Assembly: GCF_009834025.1 (NCBI RefSeq)
Contig: NZ_CP047156.1
Span: forward strand, 2,998,067 to 3,062,066
From: Epidermidibacterium keratini
Lineage (GTDB): Bacteria > Actinomycetota > Actinomycetes > Mycobacteriales > Antricoccaceae
Length of the DNA: 64,000 nt
Direction of reading: 5' to 3'
The notes beneath the pieces were generated by a model. That model made no database searches. It was given only the letters and a program-made list of their open reading frames with translations, and was not told the DNA's origin. Positions 25,120 to 33,480 of the stretch are shown here, piece by piece. Numbering within the stretch: the first letter of the stretch is position 1; the number at the start of each line of letters is the position of its first letter. The position numbers were made by a program, and so were the translations under genes.

Positions 25120-26067
25120 CTAGCACTCGGCGGTGAAGCCCAGCTCACGCAGCGTGGAGTCGGTGTCCTCGTTCGGAGCGAGAGGCACCGCCTGGCCCGG
25201 CCCGACCTCGATCGCGGGCGGCTCGTGCGGGAGCTCGGTGATCTGCCCGAGGTTGGTATCGAGGCCGGCAAGCTCAAAAATCCCAGTGTTGGAGTCGGTC
25301 ACCAGCTCGCCGGTCAGCTGCCAGGCCAGTCGCTGCAGGGCGATCGGGTTCCAGCGTTCCGCGCGTACGGCATCGCCCAGCGCGCGAAGAACGAGCCCGC
25401 CCCACGAGGTGCGGTCGGTGATGCCGTCGGCGGTCGGCACCCACTGGCCGTCGATGAGCTCCTCGGCGTTGCGTGAGCGGACTAGCGCCAGCGCGGTGGC
25501 ACCGTCGATTGTCTGCGTGCCCGCGGTCTGCAGATCGAGTCCGGCGACCGGATCGCGCACCGGGTTGGGCAGGTCGACCTCAATGCCGCCGAGGGTGTCG
25601 ACGAGCGCGGCGAACCCGCCGAAACCGAGCTGCAGATAGTGGTCGGCCGGGATCCCGAAGTTGGTGCACAACGTGCCGACGAGTGCGTCGGGGCCGTCCA
25701 GCAACCGCAGACCCACTCGTTCTGGATAGCCATCGACGGTCACCAGCATGTCCCGCGGGATGCTCAGGACCCGCGTGCCGGCGTCGGACTCGACCACGAC
25801 GAGGATGAGGTCCGCGCGCTCACCTTCGACCTGCTCGGTGGAGCCGAACTGGTCCTGGCTCGCGCCGTCGGGAATCGACCCGCGACCGTCGGAGCCGACG
25901 ATCACCCATGTCTGCAGGTCGTCATCGACCGCCGGCATACTCACGTCGACGTCGGTGATCCGGTTGCTGAGTACGACGGCATCGGCGATCAGCAGCCCGA
26001 GCACGACCACGAGGATGCTGAGCAGGATCCGGATGCGGCGTGAACGGGGTAGGCGAGAACGCGGCAC
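25120..26067 (-). CDS. LCP-family (LytR-CpsA-Psr) cell-wall polymer ligase
   Basis: 315 residues: a cytoplasmic Arg-rich start, one membrane anchor (RILLSILVVVLGLLIADAVV) and an extracytoplasmic LCP domain. Conserved pieces are SDGRGSIPDG, RADLILVVV, LSIPRDMLVTVDGY and LALVRSRN, which carry the Arg/Asp residues that bind the pyrophosphate lipid donor. LCP proteins transfer glycopolymers from a lipid carrier to peptidoglycan or to proteins. It lies 6 bp downstream of the 26074 paralogue of the wall-protein family, so the two are probably one operon. The GTG start has only a weak ribosome binding site, consistent with coupling. Confidence 0.88.
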   Translation of the reverse strand: MPRSRLPRSRRIRILLSILVVVLGLLIADAVVLSNRITDVDVSMPAVDDDLQTWVIVGSDGRGSIPDGASQDQFGSTEQVEGERADLILVVVESDAGTRVLSIPRDMLVTVDGYPERVGLRLLDGPDALVGTLCTNFGIPADHYLQLGFGGFAALVDTLGGIEVDLPNPVRDPVAGLDLQTAGTQTIDGATALALVRSRNAEELIDGQWVPTADGITDRTSWGGLVLRALGDAVRAERWNPIALQRLAWQLTGELVTDSNTGIFELAGLDTNLGQITELPHEPPAIEVGPGQAVPLAPNEDTDSTLRELGFTAEC

Positions 26068-26073
26068 GTGGGC

Positions 26074-26916
26074 TTAGCCGCGTGCCCGGCCGGCGTACGA
26101 CGCCAGTGCGCCAAGTCCAATCAGTCCGGCACCGATGAGCCCGAGCCGCCCCGCGTCGAGGCCGTCGACCAGGGCGGTGGGGGTCTCACCTGGTGCGGCC
26201 GCGCCGCCGGAGCCACGATCGTCGGCCGAGCTGGGCGCGGGTGCGGCCTGAGGCGCGGACGTACTGCTCTGCTGCGCCGTGGTCGTTGCGGGAGCGCTGG
26301 TCGTCGTCGCCGTGGACGGCGTGCTCGATGGCGTCCCGGGCGCGCTCGGTGACGTCGTCGCGGGAGGCGTGGAGCCTGGCGCCGCCGCCGGAGGCGACGT
26401 CGCTGGCGCCGCAGCCGCGCCAGTCGCGTCGGGCGCCGCCGCGTCGGGCGCTGCGGCGTCGGGGGCGGTTTGGGCTTGTGCGGGCTCGGCGGCGATGGTG
26501 ACGGTGAGCGGGGGATAGGCGGTGGCGCTGCCGTAGAGGTCACAGCTTGCATTCACGGTGATGGTGCCGGCGACCTGGCCCGCGGTGACGCTGATTGTCC
26601 AGGAGCCGTCGCCGTTGACGGTGCTCGCGCTTGAGCTCGTGCCGTCGGGGCCCGAGATTGAGACCGTGACGGTGCCCGCGATGCCCTCGGAGCCCACGCA
26701 GCCGGTGCCGCTCACCTGCACCTCGCCGCCCGACGCGACGACCTGCGGACTCGCCGACAGTGGCCCGAGCGACGTCGGCGCATCGGCGTAGGCCGAGCCT
26801 GCGCTCATCCGCAGACCAAGCAGCACCACGCCCAGCATCGCGACGACCAGCGCCGCGATCGGTATCGCGCGCACGCCAAGGCGCGCGGAGGAGGGGACGG
26901 TGCGGCGGGCTGACAA
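26074..26916 (-). CDS. Secreted two-cysteine-module protein without a sorting signal (paralogue 4)
   Basis: 280 residues. A membrane-spanning signal (residues about 17-42, ending SAGSAYADAP) precedes one module with QVSGTGCVGSEGIAGT, NGDGSWTISV and NASCDLYGSATAYPP. A long Ala/Pro/Ser/Thr-rich linker of about 120 residues, with repeats of PDAAA, follows. A C-terminal helix (GLIGAGLIGLGALASYAG) ends in RARG, but no LPxTG or LAxTG motif precedes it, so it may be membrane-anchored rather than sortase-linked. Start TTG 26916 has a possible TGAGG site; a GTG at 26874 is an alternative. It is in an operon with the LCP gene. Function unknown. Confidence 0.72.
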   Translation of the reverse strand: MSARRTVPSSARLGVRAIPIAALVVAMLGVVLLGLRMSAGSAYADAPTSLGPLSASPQVVASGGEVQVSGTGCVGSEGIAGTVTVSISGPDGTSSSASTVNGDGSWTISVTAGQVAGTITVNASCDLYGSATAYPPLTVTIAAEPAQAQTAPDAAAPDAAAPDATGAAAAPATSPPAAAPGSTPPATTSPSAPGTPSSTPSTATTTSAPATTTAQQSSTSAPQAAPAPSSADDRGSGGAAAPGETPTALVDGLDAGRLGLIGAGLIGLGALASYAGRARG

Positions 26917-26960
26917 GCGGGCCTCACGAACTTCTCGGAGTGACGGACGTTATCGGAATG

Positions 26961-27470
26961 TTATCGCATGGCGCTCGGGGCGGCTGTGAGTAGCGTGAGC
27001 GCTGCCTTGGCCACGTTGGTCAAGACGCGGTCCGTCTTACCCAAAGCGTCGATATTTATCCACTCGACGGCGTCGGTGGAGGAGTCCTGCTCCAGAATCT
27101 GCAGGTCGTCGAGATCCTGCCCGGGCTCGGCCTCGACGAAGTAGACGATCCCGATGCCTTGGAAGTCCTCCAGCACCCCGGCGCGGTTGTAGTCGGTGAC
27201 GTGCAGGCTGGTGACGACCGCGGGCCGGACGGGGTGCACCCGCAGCGAGGTCTCCTCCTCGAACTCGCGGCGCACGCCGTCGTCGGGATGCTCGCCGTGG
27301 TCGATCCCGCCTCCGGGCAGCGTCCACATGCCGGCGCCGTAGTCCCACGGCGAGATTCGGGTGAGCAGCAGCTGACGGGCACCGGCGTACTCTCGGGTGA
27401 GTACGCCGTACGCCCCGACCCGCTGGCGGATCACCGGCGTGACTTCGGACGAGGAGCTCGGCTCAGACAC
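26961..27470 (-). CDS. NUDIX hydrolase
   Basis: 169 residues. The NUDIX box GGIDHGEHPDDGVRREFEEE continues as TSL, fitting Gx5Ex7REUxEExGU apart from Ser for the conserved late Gly. The fold is complete on both sides (WDYGAGMWTLPGG before, and the AGVLEDFQGIGIVYF strand after). It should hydrolyse a nucleoside diphosphate linked to another moiety; the substrate is not determined by the box. GTG 27470 is divergent from the acyl-CoA dehydrogenase pair with 112 bp between. Confidence 0.85.
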   Translation of the reverse strand: MSEPSSSSEVTPVIRQRVGAYGVLTREYAGARQLLLTRISPWDYGAGMWTLPGGGIDHGEHPDDGVRREFEEETSLRVHPVRPAVVTSLHVTDYNRAGVLEDFQGIGIVYFVEAEPGQDLDDLQILEQDSSTDAVEWINIDALGKTDRVLTNVAKAALTLLTAAPSAMR

Positions 27471-27582
27471 GCGCCAACCCTACTGCGCTCCAGATCGAGC
27501 CCGCGATGAGAGCGACTTGACGTGCGTATCAGGTACGCCGGATGCTGGGCGGGTCCCGACGACTCGCATCCAGGAGGCCGCG

Positions 27583-28794
27583 ATGACCGCCCCACCCACC
27601 GCCGAGCGGAGCCAGCAGGCGCGCCGGCTTGCCGAGCAGGTGCGCGAGTTTCTTCGCGACCACGACCCGCAGGCGATGGACCCGCTGGAGTTCTTGCAGG
27701 CCAGGTACGACGCCGGGCTGGCGTGGGTGAACTTCCCTGAAGGCCTCGGTGGGCAGGGCTTGGATCGCTCGCTGCAGGCCGACGTCGACGACGCTTTCGT
27801 CGCCGCCGGGGCGCCGGATAACAACTCGCGGATCAACGTGATCGGGCTCGGCATGGCCGCGCCGACGCTGCTGGCCTACGCCTCGGACGAGGACAAGAAG
27901 CGCCTGTTGCGCCCATTGTGGACCGGCGAGCAGGTGTGGTGCCAGATGTTCTCCGAGCCCGGCGCCGGCTCGGACCTCGCCGGACTAGGGACCTCCGCTG
28001 TGCAGCAGGAGAGCGGGGACTGGCTGGTCAACGGCCAGAAGGTCTGGACCTCGCTGGCCCACCACGCGGCGTACGCCATCCTCGTCACCCGCTCCGATCC
28101 GAGCGCGGTGAAGCACCGCGGGATGACCTACTTCTACGTCAAGATGGACACTCCCGGCATCGAGGTGCGCCCGTTGCGCCAGATCACCGGGCAGGCGGAG
28201 TTCAACGAGATCTTCCTCGACGACGTACTCATCCCGGACTCGCAACGACTGGGCCAGCCCGGCGAAGGCTGGTCGGTCGCGCAGACGACGCTGATGAACG
28301 AGCGGGTCGCGATCGGCGGCAAGGTAGCGCACCGCGAGACCGGCGCGATCGGCGATGCGGTCCGCACCTGGCGCGAGAACCCCGACCAGCAGGACCCAGC
28401 GCTGCGCGAGCGGCTGCTCGCCGCCTGGGCCGATGCCGAGGCGCTGCGGCTCGCGCAGATCCGCCTCGGCCAGCAGCTCGCCGCCGGAGCCCCCGGACCG
28501 GAGGGATCGGCGGTCAAGCTTGGCCTGACGACGCTGACCCAGTCGCTGACCGGCCTCGAGCTGGAGATGCAAGGTGACGACGGGCTGCGCTACGACGACT
28601 ACGCGATGGGCCGTCCGGATGTCAACGCGCGGACGGCGCGCATCCCCGGCTACCGGTTCCTGCGGTGGAAGGGCCTGTCGATCGAGGGCGGTACGTCGGA
28701 GATCATGCGCAACATCATCAGCGAGCGCGTGCTCGGCCTGCCGCCGGAGCCGCGCGTCGACAAGGACGTGCCGTGGAAGGACCTGCCGCGATGA
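27583..28794 (+). CDS. Acyl-CoA dehydrogenase family protein, first of a pair
   Basis: 403 residues of the acyl-CoA dehydrogenase fold. FAD and substrate contacts are typical (QMFSEPGAGSDLAGL, VNGQKVWTSLAHHA, and the C-terminal LSIEGGTSEIMRNIISERVL). ATG 27583 has AGGAGG at 27572-27577, whereas the open frame upstream to 27397 lacks support. Start and stop place it 4 nt overlapping with the next dehydrogenase. Paired acyl-CoA dehydrogenases of this form in actinomycetes act as alpha2beta2 heterotetramers on CoA esters of steroid side chains or other bulky acids; that role is inferred from the pairing only. Confidence 0.87.
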   Translation: MTAPPTAERSQQARRLAEQVREFLRDHDPQAMDPLEFLQARYDAGLAWVNFPEGLGGQGLDRSLQADVDDAFVAAGAPDNNSRINVIGLGMAAPTLLAYASDEDKKRLLRPLWTGEQVWCQMFSEPGAGSDLAGLGTSAVQQESGDWLVNGQKVWTSLAHHAAYAILVTRSDPSAVKHRGMTYFYVKMDTPGIEVRPLRQITGQAEFNEIFLDDVLIPDSQRLGQPGEGWSVAQTTLMNERVAIGGKVAHRETGAIGDAVRTWRENPDQQDPALRERLLAAWADAEALRLAQIRLGQQLAAGAPGPEGSAVKLGLTTLTQSLTGLELEMQGDDGLRYDDYAMGRPDVNARTARIPGYRFLRWKGLSIEGGTSEIMRNIISERVLGLPPEPRVDKDVPWKDLPR

Positions 28795-29900
28795 GTGTGG
28801 TTGACCAGCAAGCACCGCTCGGCTCGCAGTACGAGCTGATCGAGACCGATATTGAACGAGAGGTGGCCAGCAGCCTGCGGCAGCTGCTCGGTCGCGAGGC
28901 GACCTGGCAGGACGTGCTCGCCCGCACCGAGTCCGACGAGCCGGTCGACCGCGCGCTATGGAAGCGGATCGCGGTCGATCAGGGCCTGGCCGGTCTCGCC
29001 GTGCCGGAGTCGCTGGGCGGCGCCGGCGCGTCGTGGCGCGAGGTCGGAGTCGTGATGGAGGAGCTCGGCCGCGCGTGCGCACCGGTGCCGTATCTCGGCA
29101 GCGCCGTACTCTCCACCGCCTTGTTGTTGGAGATCGGCGCCGACGAGCTCGTCGGCCAGCTGGCGTCGGGGGAGCGGACGGCGGCGCTCGCCGTGCGGCT
29201 GACGTGCAGCCCCGCGACGCCCGGCACGCTTCCGGTCAGCGTCGCCGACGACCGGCTCTCCGGCTCGGTGCCGGTGGTCGCCGACGCGCTCGCGGCCGAC
29301 GTACTCATCGTGCCGACCGCCGACGGGGTGTACGCCGTCGAGGCCAGCGACGCGGTCATCACCCCGACCGTCTCGCTGGACATGACCCGCCCGCTGGCCG
29401 ACGTCAGCTTCGACGATGCGCCCGGCGTACGGCTGAGCTCCGGTGACCCGTCGGACGCGCTCGGCTCGGCACTGACGATCGGCGCGGCGATGCTCGCCAA
29501 TGAGCAGGCCGGGGTCGCGGCGCAGTCGCTGGAGACGGCGCTGGCGTATATGAAGCAGCGCTACCAGTTCGGGCGGCTGATCGGCTCCTACCAGGCGCTC
29601 AAGCACCGGATGGCCGACGTGTACGTCGCGTTGAGCCAGCTGCGCGCCGCCGCCAAGTACGCCGCCGCGTGCGCCGGGGAAGCCGACCCGGATCTGCCGG
29701 TGGCCACCGCGGTTGCGCAGGCGCAGGGCTCGACGACCGCCGTACTCGCCGCGCAGGAGTGCCTGCAGATGCACGGCGGGCAGGGCATGACGTGGGAGAA
29801 CCCGTCGCACCTGTATCTCAAGCGCGCCAAGGCCGACTCGCTCGCGCTCGGCCGTGCCGACCAGTACCGCGCCTGGCTCGGCTCGCTCGTCGGCATCTAG
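28791..29900 (+). CDS. Acyl-CoA dehydrogenase family protein, second of a pair
   Basis: 369 residues, divergent in sequence from its partner but with the same domain order: N-terminal helical domain, middle beta domain, C-terminal helical domain (QRYQFGRLIGSYQALKHRMA, then HGGQGMTWENPSHLYLKRAK). The catalytic base cannot be placed with confidence by eye, which is common in one member of heteromeric pairs such as FadE26/27 or FadE28/29. ATG 28791 overlaps the preceding stop (ATGA). A 26-bp perfect hairpin 26 bp after the stop ends the operon. Confidence 0.85.
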   Translation: MSVVDQQAPLGSQYELIETDIEREVASSLRQLLGREATWQDVLARTESDEPVDRALWKRIAVDQGLAGLAVPESLGGAGASWREVGVVMEELGRACAPVPYLGSAVLSTALLLEIGADELVGQLASGERTAALAVRLTCSPATPGTLPVSVADDRLSGSVPVVADALAADVLIVPTADGVYAVEASDAVITPTVSLDMTRPLADVSFDDAPGVRLSSGDPSDALGSALTIGAAMLANEQAGVAAQSLETALAYMKQRYQFGRLIGSYQALKHRMADVYVALSQLRAAAKYAAACAGEADPDLPVATAVAQAQGSTTAVLAAQECLQMHGGQGMTWENPSHLYLKRAKADSLALGRADQYRAWLGSLVGI

Positions 29901-29926
29901 CGTTACGAGCCCCCGCCCACACCCCG

Positions 29927-29985
29927 ACGCGCGGTGGGTTCACCACCGATAATCGGCCGTTATCGGTGGTGAACCCACCGCGCGT
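29927..29985. terminator. 26-bp perfect inverted repeat between convergent genes
   Basis: Arms 29927-29952 and 29960-29985 are exact complements over 26 bp with a 7-nt loop (TCGGCCG), giving a 59-bp element. It lies 26 bp past the acyl-CoA dehydrogenase stop and 42 bp before the end of the convergent 30028 gene. There is no U-tract. A bidirectional terminator is the simplest reading, but the stem is unusually long. Confidence 0.65.
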
Positions 29986-30027
29986 GAGGGAGTGAGCGCG
30001 TCGGGCGACGAGTACGCCGGCGCTCCG

Positions 30028-30984
30028 CTAGTTGACGGCGCCGATCGCACGCATCGCATCCTCGAACGGCCCGACCACGCGGACCTCCGCCTGACCGTTG
30101 TCGGCGAATGAGACTTGCTGCAGCGTCCCGTCCGGCGCGCGGAAGTAGACGTTGGTGCTGACAGTCCCGACCATGTCACCGTTGGCGAAGCCGATCAGTG
30201 TGGTCATCGCGGTCACGACACCTTCTGAATCCAGCACCGGATGGATCGCCAGCCCGCTGCGGCCTGGCATGGCGATCAGCGCGCCGTTGCGTAGATCCAG
30301 CCTGGCGCCTGCCTTGGCGAGGGCATCCTCGAGGACCAGCACGCGGGAGGCACCGAAGAAATCCTCACCCTCGAGCACGTGGATCGCGGCGGCCGGGTTG
30401 TCCGGCGGGGCGAACTGGTCATAGTGCTGCGGCGGCAGCGCCCGCAGGTTGTTCATCGCGACCGGCCAGATCGCGTCCCATCCGCCGTACTGCCCTGGAT
30501 CGGTGACCGTCTCGACCGTCTCGGGCCGGTCGATCGCCGGCAGGATGACCAGCTCGTCGCTCACCCGGCGCCCCGCCGCAATGGCTTTTTCGATCACGTC
30601 TTGGTTGTCACCGAACGCTGAGAGCCCCGTCAGGCGCGGGTAGATGATGGAGCTGACGTCCGCCAGCGTCTCGGTCGAGCCACCCTGTGGCATCGCGAGC
30701 AGTGGGCCGAGGAACGTGTCGATCTCGGCTGGCCACTGCTGCTGCGGGACCTCCCGCAGCTGCGCCCGAAGGTTGTCCAGAAAGATGCGGTGATCGCCGA
30801 CGCGGATCTCGTCCTGACCGGCGTAGGCCGGCTGCAGGCCGCGGTTGGCCAGTGACTGCATCGCGAGATCGACGAGCACGTCGCCTTGGCCAGGCTGTCC
30901 TGGCGGAGCCTGCGGAGCCTGCGGTGCAGGCGGCTGAGGCTGATGAGGCGGCTGAGGCTGATGCTTCTTGCGATTGAAGATCAC
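30028..30984 (-). CDS. Hypothetical protein with Gln/Pro-rich N-terminus
   Basis: 318 residues from GTG 30984, soluble, no signal peptide. The first 40 residues are Pro/Gln/His-rich (repeats such as PQPPHQ and PQAPQAPPGQ). The rest is an alpha/beta domain with motifs DHRIFLDNLRAQLREVPQQQ, GDNQDVIEKAIAAG, and late LIGFANGDMVGTVSTNVYF. I do not recognise a family. The frame is open to 31155, but only the part from 30984 reads as protein. It is divergent from the DUF1707 gene by 152 bp. Confidence 0.6.
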   Translation of the reverse strand: MIFNRKKHQPQPPHQPQPPAPQAPQAPPGQPGQGDVLVDLAMQSLANRGLQPAYAGQDEIRVGDHRIFLDNLRAQLREVPQQQWPAEIDTFLGPLLAMPQGGSTETLADVSSIIYPRLTGLSAFGDNQDVIEKAIAAGRRVSDELVILPAIDRPETVETVTDPGQYGGWDAIWPVAMNNLRALPPQHYDQFAPPDNPAAAIHVLEGEDFFGASRVLVLEDALAKAGARLDLRNGALIAMPGRSGLAIHPVLDSEGVVTAMTTLIGFANGDMVGTVSTNVYFRAPDGTLQQVSFADNGQAEVRVVGPFEDAMRAIGAVN

Positions 30985-31136
30985 CAGATCAACGTAGCTT
31001 TTACAGCGCGATAGCCCAAGTGGAGCGTGCGATTTAGTTCGCTCGTTGTGGCTGGCCGACAACGCGAGCTCGCAACGGCCGACGCCTCCGAGACCACCGA
31101 CGGTCGCGCGCATGACGGCACCGTAGGGTGGCTTGC

Positions 31137-31733
31137 ATGAACGGGGGTCCCACACACGAGCCGGCCGACGACCAGGTGCGCGTCGGGCATGCCGAACGTG
31201 AGCAGGTCGTGCAGCTGCTGCAGGCGAGCGTCGCGGGCGGCTATCTGGACCTCAATGAGTTCGAGCAGCGCGTCAGCACCGTGCATGAGTCCACGACCCG
31301 CGGCGAGCTGCGCGCCGTACTCGCCGACCTGCCGGCCGCCGACCGCTCGCCGGTTGCACCGCAGACGGCACCGGCCGCCGCGAGTACGACGACCGAGACC
31401 ATCAACGCCGACTGGGGGACCGCGCGGCGGCGCGGGAACTGGCGGGTGCCATCGCGGCTGGTGCTCAGCGGCACGATGGGCACGATCGAGCTGGACCTGA
31501 ACGCCGCCGAGCTGCCGATCGGCGACATCGAGGTCGACCTGCAGGTCAGCTGGAGCACCGTGCGGATCTGGCTGCCGCCACACATGCCCCTCGATCTCAC
31601 GGCCTATGAGCCCTCCTCGTGGAGCAAGGTCAAGGACAAGGCCGGCCCTCCCGCCGATCCAGCGGGCGCGGCGCTGCGCCTTCGTGGGCGCCCGTCGGTC
31701 ACCACCGTCGTCGTACGCCGCGGCCCGCGCTGA
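31137..31733 (+). CDS. DUF1707 domain protein
   Basis: 198 residues. The N-terminal 60 residues are a DUF1707 domain: RVGHAEREQVVQLLQASVAG then GYLDLNEFEQRVSTVHESTT and RGELRAVLADLP, a short helical domain common in actinobacterial envelope-stress proteins. The C-terminus (from about residue 95) resembles the DUF2154/cell-wall-active antibiotics response-type domain, with a beta-rich stretch GTIELDLNAAELPIGDIEV. No membrane helix is visible. It lies immediately upstream of the ribosomal operon but is probably transcribed separately. Function is not established. Confidence 0.75.
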   Translation: MNGGPTHEPADDQVRVGHAEREQVVQLLQASVAGGYLDLNEFEQRVSTVHESTTRGELRAVLADLPAADRSPVAPQTAPAAASTTTETINADWGTARRRGNWRVPSRLVLSGTMGTIELDLNAAELPIGDIEVDLQVSWSTVRIWLPPHMPLDLTAYEPSSWSKVKDKAGPPADPAGAALRLRGRPSVTTVVVRRGPR

Positions 31734-31818
31734 GCCGCGACTCGCACACGGGGCAGTCGGGGGTACGGCGTACTGGCCTCACCGGGCGTAGCGTGATCGA
31801 GGTCGCGCCAAAGGGCCT

Positions 31819-31847
31819 TTGTGATAAATCCGGCATCGGCGTAGACT
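31819..31847 (+). promoter_or_regulatory. Sigma-70-type promoter of the infA-truA operon
   Basis: TTGTGA (31819-31824), a 17-bp spacer and TAGACT (31842-31847) closely match the housekeeping consensus. Transcription would start near 31854, giving a leader of about 208 nt before infA. Confidence 0.7.
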
Positions 31848-31936
31848 CATTCGTTGGCGTGCGCGCACCCTGCCCATTCGCTGTGGCCGCGAAAGCAGGA
31901 CAACCCTCCAGCGCAGGCGGCAAGGCACCGACGATC

Positions 31937-31952
31937 CGGCCCGAAAGGGCCG
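31937..31952 (+). promoter_or_regulatory. Leader hairpin with GAAA tetraloop
   Basis: CGGCCC (31937-31942), GAAA, GGGCCG (31947-31952): a perfect six-pair stem closed by a GNRA tetraloop in the infA leader. It may be part of a ribosomal-protein or IF1 control structure. Confidence 0.4.
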
Positions 31953-32061
31953 CGCATCGCTGTGGCCGACTCGCATCGCCACCAGTAGTTCGGGCTCACT
32001 CGGATGGGTGGACTCAGCACCTGACGGATGAGCACCAGCAACAGACGATTGTTTCGAGGTT

Positions 32062-32283
32062 ATGGCGAAAAAAGACGGCGCTATCGAGGTCGAAGGCAAG
32101 GTTGTCGAGCCGCTGCCCAACGCGATGTTTCGCGTTGAGCTAGAAAACGGGCACCTGGTCCTGGCACACATCTCGGGCAAGATGCGCCAGCACTACATCC
32201 GCATCCTCCCCGAGGACCGCGTGGTCGTAGAGCTGTCGCCGTACGACCTGACCCGCGGACGCATCGTCTACCGCTACAAGTAA
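32062..32283 (+). CDS. infA: Translation initiation factor IF-1
   Basis: 73 residues, the standard length. The OB-fold sequence is almost canonical ([20 protein letters not shown] at the start, [20 protein letters not shown] later). IF-1 binds the 30S A site with IF-2 and IF-3 during initiation. It begins the infA-rpmJ-rpsM-rpsK-rpsD-rpoA-rplQ-truA operon conserved in Actinobacteria. rpmJ follows after 34 bp. Confidence 0.98.
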   Translation: MAKKDGAIEVEGKVVEPLPNAMFRVELENGHLVLAHISGKMRQHYIRILPEDRVVVELSPYDLTRGRIVYRYK

Positions 32284-32317
32284 CCGAACGACACACCTCA
32301 AAAACTAAGGGCATCAC

Positions 32318-32431
32318 GTGAAGGTCAACCCCAGCGTCAAGAAGATCTGCGACAAGTGCAAGGTCATTCGTCGCCACGGACGCGTCATGGTGATCTGCGA
32401 GAACCTGCGCCACAAGCAGCGCCAGGGCTAG
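32318..32431 (+). CDS. rpmJ: 50S ribosomal protein L36
   Basis: 37 residues from GTG 32318. Sequence begins [20 protein letters not shown] and ends in HKQRQG. The zinc ribbon is complete (C11, C14, C27, H32), so this is the zinc-binding (C+) form. It is the usual small gene between infA and rpsM. The stop TAG is at 32429-32431. After it come 187 bp without a gene, containing paired hairpins upstream of rpsM. Confidence 0.96.
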   Translation: MKVNPSVKKICDKCKVIRRHGRVMVICENLRHKQRQG

Positions 32432-32516
32432 CAGCCACCGACGCGGCAACGCACAGCACCAGCCAGCACAGCACCACCGGCATAACTCCACACACGCACC
32501 GATCCCGCAGGGGAAC

Positions 32517-32558
32517 CCCCGGCATCACGAGGCCGGGGCCGCGACAGGCTCGTCGCGG
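32517..32558 (+). promoter_or_regulatory. Two adjoining perfect hairpins in the rpsM leader
   Basis: Hairpin 1: CCCCGGC (32517-32523), 8-nt loop, GCCGGGG (32532-32538). Hairpin 2: CCGCGAC (32539-32545), 6-nt loop, GTCGCGG (32552-32558). They abut with no spacer, so they can stack coaxially. The 187-nt interval is unusually long for this operon, which suits an autoregulatory binding site for a product such as S4 (rpsD). Confidence 0.5.
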
Positions 32559-32618
32559 AGGGGAGCGTGCACACCTCGTGACAACACCGGGCGCAAGCCC
32601 AAAGGAGAGCCAGCTTCC

Positions 32619-32990
32619 ATGGCACGTATTTCCGGCGTCGACCTACCGCGCGAGAAGCGCACGGTCATCGCACTGACCTACATCTACGGCGTGGGCCGTA
32701 CGTCGTCCGAGCAGGCCCTCGAGGCCACCGGCGTCGACGGCAACATCCGGGTCAAGGACCTGTCCGATGAGGATCTGGTCAAGCTGCGCGACTGGATCGA
32801 CAACAACCTGCAGGTCGAAGGTGACCTTCGCCGCGAGGTGCAGGCCGACATCCGTCGCAAGATGGAGATCGGCTGCTACCAGGGCATCCGCCACCGCCGC
32901 GGCCTGCCGGTGCACGGTCAGCGCACCCGCACCAACGCGCGCACCCGCAAGGGCCCGAAGAAGACCATCTCGGGCAAGAAGAAGAAGTAG
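32619..32990 (+). CDS. rpsM: 30S ribosomal protein S13
   Basis: 123 residues, normal length. N-terminus [20 protein letters not shown] and the C-terminal basic tail ([20 protein letters not shown]) are canonical; the tail contacts the ribosomal P site and S19. The internal [12 protein letters not shown] helix-turn-helix-like region is intact. It has an AAAGGAG ribosome site and follows a structured leader. rpsK starts 60 bp downstream. Confidence 0.98.
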   Translation: MARISGVDLPREKRTVIALTYIYGVGRTSSEQALEATGVDGNIRVKDLSDEDLVKLRDWIDNNLQVEGDLRREVQADIRRKMEIGCYQGIRHRRGLPVHGQRTRTNARTRKGPKKTISGKKKK

Positions 32991-33050
32991 CCCGCGGGTC
33001 ACCACATCCTTTTCGACTGATCTCTCAACACACCTGGAGTAGAAGGCCAC

Positions 33051-33452
33051 ATGCCTCCAAAAGCACGCGCGGGCGCCAAGAAGGTGCGCCGCAAGGAAAA
33101 GAAGAACATCGCCAACGGGCAGGCTCACATCAAGAGCACGTTCAACAACACGATCGTCTCGATCACCGACCCGACCGGCGCCGTGATCTCGTGGGCCTCG
33201 GCCGGCCACGTCGGCTTCAAGGGCTCGCGTAAGTCCACGCCGTACGCCGCCCAGATGGCCGCCGAGAACGCTGCCCGCAAGGCGCAGGAGCACGGCATGA
33301 AGAAGGTCGACGTATTCGTCAAGGGACCGGGCTCGGGCCGCGAGACCGCGATCCGTTCGCTCACCGCCGCGGGCCTCGAGGTCGGCACGATCTCCGACGT
33401 GACGCCGCAGGCGCACAACGGCACCCGCCCCAAGAAGCGCCGCCGCGTCTAG
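33051..33452 (+). CDS. rpsK: 30S ribosomal protein S11
   Basis: 133 residues. A Lys/Arg-rich start ([20 protein letters not shown]) leads into the conserved core ([20 protein letters not shown], then [16 protein letters not shown]) and ends in the typical [16 protein letters not shown]. It forms part of the 30S platform, next to S7 and the Shine-Dalgarno pairing site. A GGAG-AAGG site precedes it. Nothing unusual. Confidence 0.98.
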   Translation: MPPKARAGAKKVRRKEKKNIANGQAHIKSTFNNTIVSITDPTGAVISWASAGHVGFKGSRKSTPYAAQMAAENAARKAQEHGMKKVDVFVKGPGSGRETAIRSLTAAGLEVGTISDVTPQAHNGTRPKKRRRV

Positions 33453-33480
33453 GCCCCAGCGAGAGGTTTGAGAAGAAGAA

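Larger units (their letters stand above)
31734..32061 (+). other. 328-bp region upstream of infA: promoter and leader
   Basis: No gene of its own. It contains a good housekeeping promoter (31819-31847), then about 210 nt of leader before infA. A GNRA-type hairpin with six GC-rich pairs lies at 31937-31952. The short open frames across it lack ribosome binding sites and look like chance. Confidence 0.6.
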
